A stretch of DNA of 28,953 bases from Bacteroidales bacterium GP4 (GTDB lineage: Bacteria > Bacteroidota > Bacteroidia > Bacteroidales > Muribaculaceae). Shown in pieces: positions 25,343 through 28,953 of this stretch; position 1 is the stretch's first letter; the number at the start of each line of letters is the position of its first letter. The DNA lies in the NCBI GenBank assembly GCA_001701065.1, contig DAAL01000203.1, positions 202 through 29,154 of the forward strand, read 5' to 3'. The position numbers and the translations under genes are program-made. The notes under the pieces were generated by a model. It was not told the DNA's origin and did no database searches. It saw only the letters and a list, made by a program, of their open reading frames with translations.

Positions 25343-27232
25343 CTACCGTTTATCGATATTTCCCTCAAAAAAATTGATATAAGCACGATTTACGAGCCTT
25401 ATTCCGCCCGGTGTGGGATAATCGCCCGAGAAATACCAGTCGCCCGGATGCCCCGGCACTGCCTTGTGAAGCCCTTCCAAGGACTGATATATTATCTCCA
25501 CCTCGGCATTGGTCCCTTCGGGGGTAAGCATCTCCGCTATCTTGCGGGAAATGTCATCGTCAGTGAACGGAGCATAGACCCTTTTAACGCAATTCACAAG
25601 TTCATCGTCAGGCACATTTTCCTGAAGTCGGCATTCATTGTACACCTCTTCAAGAAGCCGTCCCTCTCCCCTCTCTTTCAGCAACGCCACAGCTGCCCTG
25701 AATGCGCAGAACTCGCCCATCCGGGACATGTCAATGCCGTAATAGTCGGGGTAGCGCACCTGAGGCGACGAGCTTACCACTATGATTTTCTTCGGGTGTA
25801 GACGGTCGAGCATTTTGATTATCGACTGTTTGAGGGTGGTGCCGCGCACTATCGAGTCGTCAATCACCACCAGCGAGTCCTTGCCGTTCTCGACAATGCC
25901 GTAAGTGACATCATACACGTGCGCAGCCAGGTCATTCCTCGATTCCCCCTCGGCTATGAAAGTGCGCAGCTTTATGTCCTTTATCGCCACTTTTTCTATT
26001 CTGAGCTTCTGCGACATTATTTCCACGACCTTGTCGCGTGTAAGCCCGCAGTCACGGTTAGCCTCTATAATCATCGACGCTTTGTGGCGGTCAAGGAATT
26101 TTTCAAGCCCTTCCACCATCCCTATGAACGCCACCTCGGCGGTGTTAGGAATAAACGAAAACACCGCATGGCGCAGGTCATAGTCAAGCGAAGCAAGTAT
26201 TTTATCCACCAGATTGCGTCCAAGCTCCTTGCGTTCCTTGTATATGTCGGCATCGCTTCCGCGCGAGAAGTAGATGCGCTCAAATGAGCATCGCTCGTTC
26301 TTCCCCTCGCCAAGCACGTCAGTTACCCTCACGTTGCCCGATTTAGACACGATGATGGCGCTTCCCGGAGCAAGCTCGTTGACCTGGGCGCGGCGCACTC
26401 CCATCACTGTCTGTATCACCGGACGCTCCGAAGCCACTACTACCACTTCGTCGTCGGCGTAATAGAATGCCGGTCTTATGCCGTGCGGGTCACGAAGAGC
26501 CCACATGTCGCCCGACCCCACTGCGCCGCATATCACATAGCCTCCGTCCCATGTGGGAGCGGTGTCCTTAAGCACGGGCACTATGTCAAGGCTGTCCTCG
26601 ATTCTGCGCGACAGTTCCATGCCGGAAAGACCTTCCTTGGACAATTCATGATACAGGCGGCTGTTCTCCTTGTCGAGCGCGTAGCCGAGTTGTTCAAGTA
26701 TGATGGCTGTGTCGGAGTATATGCGCGGATGCTGTCCGTTCTCTACCACTGAACGGAATATCTCATCCACATTGGTCATATTAAAATTCCCGCACAACAG
26801 TAGTGAGCGGGAAGTCCAGTTATTTCTTCTTAAAAAGGGATGCACGTAGCTCAGTCCGCTTCGTCCGGTGGTGGAATAGCGCAGATGCCCCATGTACACC
26901 TCGCCTATAAACGGCGCATAAGCATCGACCCATTCCGGTGTCCTCGACGGGATATCGGCATGTTCCACCTGATGGTTTATCGAACTGAATATCTCCTGTA
27001 TGGCATTGGAGCCTAAAGCACGTTCACGAAACACGAACTCGCTGCCGGCGGGGGCTTCCATTTTTATCACCCCCACTCCGGCACCTTCCTGTCCGCGGTT
27101 ATGCTGCTTCTCCATGAGCAGATACAGCTTGTTGAGCCCGTACATGTAAGTGCCGTATTTTTCCTTATAGTACTCGATGGGCTTCAGCAGGCGTATCAAT
27201 GCTATGCCGCATTCATGTTTTAGCTGTTCCAT
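25343..27232 (-). CDS. purF: Long-form amidophosphoribosyltransferase-like protein (Ntn glutamine amidotransferase plus phosphoribosyltransferase)
   Basis: PurF makes phosphoribosylamine from PRPP and glutamine, the first step of purine synthesis. This 629-residue protein has a class II glutaminase domain (C8 in KHECGIALI, so seven residues would be removed to free the catalytic cysteine; HNRGQEGAG at 44-52; GHLRYST at 115-121). The phosphoribosyltransferase domain carries the PRPP motif VVIDDSIVRGTT (455-466). It is about 150 residues longer than typical PurF, and I do not see the CxxC [4Fe-4S] ligands of the B. subtilis type. As I recall, Bacteroides carry a similar long form beside gltB/gltD in addition to a normal PurF. 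It may therefore be a paralogue, with the gene name given by homology. Confidence 0.82.
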   Translation of the reverse strand: MEQLKHECGIALIRLLKPIEYYKEKYGTYMYGLNKLYLLMEKQHNRGQEGAGVGVIKMEAPAGSEFVFRERALGSNAIQEIFSSINHQVEHADIPSRTPEWVDAYAPFIGEVYMGHLRYSTTGRSGLSYVHPFLRRNNWTSRSLLLCGNFNMTNVDEIFRSVVENGQHPRIYSDTAIILEQLGYALDKENSRLYHELSKEGLSGMELSRRIEDSLDIVPVLKDTAPTWDGGYVICGAVGSGDMWALRDPHGIRPAFYYADDEVVVVASERPVIQTVMGVRRAQVNELAPGSAIIVSKSGNVRVTDVLGEGKNERCSFERIYFSRGSDADIYKERKELGRNLVDKILASLDYDLRHAVFSFIPNTAEVAFIGMVEGLEKFLDRHKASMIIEANRDCGLTRDKVVEIMSQKLRIEKVAIKDIKLRTFIAEGESRNDLAAHVYDVTYGIVENGKDSLVVIDDSIVRGTTLKQSIIKMLDRLHPKKIIVVSSSPQVRYPDYYGIDMSRMGEFCAFRAAVALLKERGEGRLLEEVYNECRLQENVPDDELVNCVKRVYAPFTDDDISRKIAEMLTPEGTNAEVEIIYQSLEGLHKAVPGHPGDWYFSGDYPTPGGIRLVNRAYINFFEGNIDKR

Positions 27233-27233
27233 T

Positions 27234-28658
27234 CTACAATGACTGCAGATATTTATCGATTGACTTTGCAGCGTTCCTGCCTGAGGCTATACAACGCACC
27301 ACAAGCGAAGCTCCTGTGGAGGCATCGCCGGCGGCGAACACTTTCTCAACGCTCGATTTCTGTTCTTTGTCCACCTTGACGTTGCCCCGGGCATCCTTTT
27401 CCACCCCAAGCTGTTCAAGCACCCCTGCCGCTACAGGATTGGTGAATCCCATGGCAAGAAGCACAAGGTCAGCCTTAAGTTTCTCGGTCTTGCCGGTGTG
27501 GATAAGGTTCATTCTTCCGGTGGCGGGATCCTTTTCCCACTGCACCTCTTCCACTTCCACCTCTTTCACCTTGCCGTCCTCTCCTATGAACTTCTTGGTG
27601 TCAAGGAGCCAGCGGCGTTCACATCCTTCAAGATGCGAACTGGAGGTTTTAAGCACGATAGGCCAATAGGGCCACGGGGTATCAGGGTTCTCTCCTACGG
27701 GAGGTTTAGGCATAATCTCTATCTGTGTCACTGACAGTGCGCCCTGGCGGTTGGCTGTGCCCACACAGTCACTGCCGGTGTCGCCGCCCCCTATCACGAG
27801 CACATGCTTTCCTTTCGCGCTGATGCGGTCAGCCTTGGGGACATCCACGCCGGCGTTTACCCGGTTCTGCTGCTGGAGAAGTTCCAGTGCGAAGTGTACC
27901 CCTTTCAGGTCGCGTCCTTCCACTTTAAGGTCGCGCGGGACTTCGGAGCCTATAGCCACACACACAGCGTCGTATTCCTTCAACAGGTCATCGGCTTTAA
28001 CGTCCTTTCCCACATGAACGCCGCAGCGGAATTCTATTCCCTCCTCTTTCATGAGGTCAATACGGCGGTCGATTACAGTCTTGTTAAGCTTGAAGTCAGG
28101 TATTCCGAAGCGAAGCAAGCCGCCCACAGCCTCATTCTTCTCAAACACCGTTACCGAGTGTCCGCGCTGATTAAGCTGATTGGCGCAGGCGAGTCCCGAA
28201 GGTCCCGACCCTATCACAGCTACCTTCTTTCCGGTACGGAATTTCGGATGGCGTGGCTTCACGAAGCCCTCAAGAAAAGCACGCTCCACAATAGCGGCTT
28301 CATTCTCACGTATTGTGACAGGCTCATGCTGCTTGTTGAGCACGCATCCTTTCTCGCACAGTGCCGGGCACACTCGCCCGGTGAACTCCGGAAAGTCGTC
28401 GGTGGCGGTCAACAGCGTATATGCGCCTTTTATGTCATTTTTATATAATCGGTCCTGCCATTCAGGCTGACGGTTACCGAGAGGACAGCTCCAGTGGCAG
28501 AACGGCACACCGCACTCCATGCACCGCGATGCCTGCAGGCGGCGGTCCTCAGGGTTCAGTGTCTGCTCTACTTCACCGTAGTCCTTCACTCTGTCATTTA
28601 CCGGACGGTAGCCGGCTTCCTTTCGGCTTATGGTCAGAAATGCTTTAGGATTTCCCAT
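27234..28658 (-). CDS. gltD: Glutamate synthase (NADPH) small subunit
   Basis: GltD passes electrons from NADPH via FAD and iron-sulfur clusters to GltB, which makes two glutamates from glutamine and 2-oxoglutarate. The 474-residue protein has the N-terminal cluster-binding cysteines C46, C49, C54, C58 and C97, C101, C105 (CMECGVPFCHWSCP and CPALCEKGC). The FAD fold is VAVIGSGPSGLACA (about 147-160), the NADPH fold VLVIGGGDTGSDC (about 286-298), and the C-terminal FAD contact is VFAAGDASTGASLVV. It starts 38 bases after the gltB stop and ends one base before the purF-like gene. Confidence 0.97.
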   Translation of the reverse strand: MGNPKAFLTISRKEAGYRPVNDRVKDYGEVEQTLNPEDRRLQASRCMECGVPFCHWSCPLGNRQPEWQDRLYKNDIKGAYTLLTATDDFPEFTGRVCPALCEKGCVLNKQHEPVTIRENEAAIVERAFLEGFVKPRHPKFRTGKKVAVIGSGPSGLACANQLNQRGHSVTVFEKNEAVGGLLRFGIPDFKLNKTVIDRRIDLMKEEGIEFRCGVHVGKDVKADDLLKEYDAVCVAIGSEVPRDLKVEGRDLKGVHFALELLQQQNRVNAGVDVPKADRISAKGKHVLVIGGGDTGSDCVGTANRQGALSVTQIEIMPKPPVGENPDTPWPYWPIVLKTSSSHLEGCERRWLLDTKKFIGEDGKVKEVEVEEVQWEKDPATGRMNLIHTGKTEKLKADLVLLAMGFTNPVAAGVLEQLGVEKDARGNVKVDKEQKSSVEKVFAAGDASTGASLVVRCIASGRNAAKSIDKYLQSL

Positions 28659-28696
28659 AACCTTATATCGTTTTTATTCGTTATTCTTTGTAATTA

Positions 28697-28953
28697 TCAA
28701 TCGCGTTCCACACTGGCTATCTTCTGCTGGAGTTTTGCCACTTTCTCGTCATGGAGCACTTTCTTGTATTCAAACGGTATCACCTTTATGAACTGGTCCA
28801 CATACTCCTGCCAGTTGTCAAGCATCTTACCGGCAAGGGGACTGTGGGTGTGCTTGTAGTGGTTGCCTATCAGACGGTACAACTCACGGTTGTCAGCCAT
28901 GTCGTCTATCAGGGACAGTTCCACCATCTCCATGTTGCAGAAATAGTCGAAAT
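28697..28953 (-). CDS. gltB: Glutamate synthase large subunit, C-terminal end (partial)
   Basis: The reverse strand from the window edge reads FDYFCNMEMVELSLIDDMAD, NRELYRLIGNHYKHTHSPLA and FIKVIPFEYKKVL to a stop at 28697. This is the conserved tail of GltB (the beta-helix end with NMxMVEL, then SPLAxxxLDNW and KVxPxEYK). It covers about 85 of roughly 1500 residues. The catalytic domains lie outside. The gene order gltB-gltD is the standard operon. Confidence 0.93.
   Translation of the reverse strand, partial: FDYFCNMEMVELSLIDDMADNRELYRLIGNHYKHTHSPLAGKMLDNWQEYVDQFIKVIPFEYKKVLHDEKVAKLQQKIASVERD

Overview
The window looks like a chromosomal segment of an anaerobic, host-associated Bacteroidales bacterium. 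The family Muribaculaceae is a weak guess from overall feel only. Evidence for Bacteroidales: promoters with the TAnnTTTG -7 box, almost no Shine-Dalgarno sequences, two GH97 enzymes, an oxygen-sensitive class III ribonucleotide reductase, and a long PurF-type amidotransferase placed directly after gltB-gltD.

Layout. Positions 1-3312 hold two divergent GH97 alpha-glycoside hydrolases: a partial SusB-like one on the minus strand and a complete retaining-type one on the plus strand. A terminator, tRNA-Ser(CGA) and a second hairpin follow (3327-3606). A plus-strand operon (3713-5533) has a structured leader, a zinc-ribbon/FMN split-barrel protein, a DUF3795 protein, a truncated GNAT remnant and the DNA repair protein Ogt. 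The nrdD-nrdG pair (5814-8506) makes deoxynucleotides anaerobically and meets a minus-strand block head-on with overlapping stop codons. That block (8503-16107), in order of transcription, is ybaK, aroC, a YhcC-like radical SAM protein, an AMP-forming acyl ligase, ftsY, rimO and menF. Upstream of ybaK is an outer-membrane barrel protein (16164-17384).

Positions about 17419-21321 form an AT-rich island. It has a long structured leader, a three-gene cassette (a two-helix membrane protein and two exported proteins, none recognised), a terminator, and on the opposite strand two tiny tandem genes that each carry one single-base frameshift. The leader shares two sequence blocks with the leader of the 3.8 kb operon. 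That shared RNA/DNA element, together with the unknown cassette, is the most promising undescribed signal here.

The right part returns to core-like minus-strand genes: an MmcQ/YjbR protein, a cluster of small membrane protein, PstS-like lipoprotein and TPR protein (21814-24745), a TM2 protein with an Asn-rich tail, then the nitrogen-assimilation operon gltB (partial)-gltD-purF-like (25343-28953).
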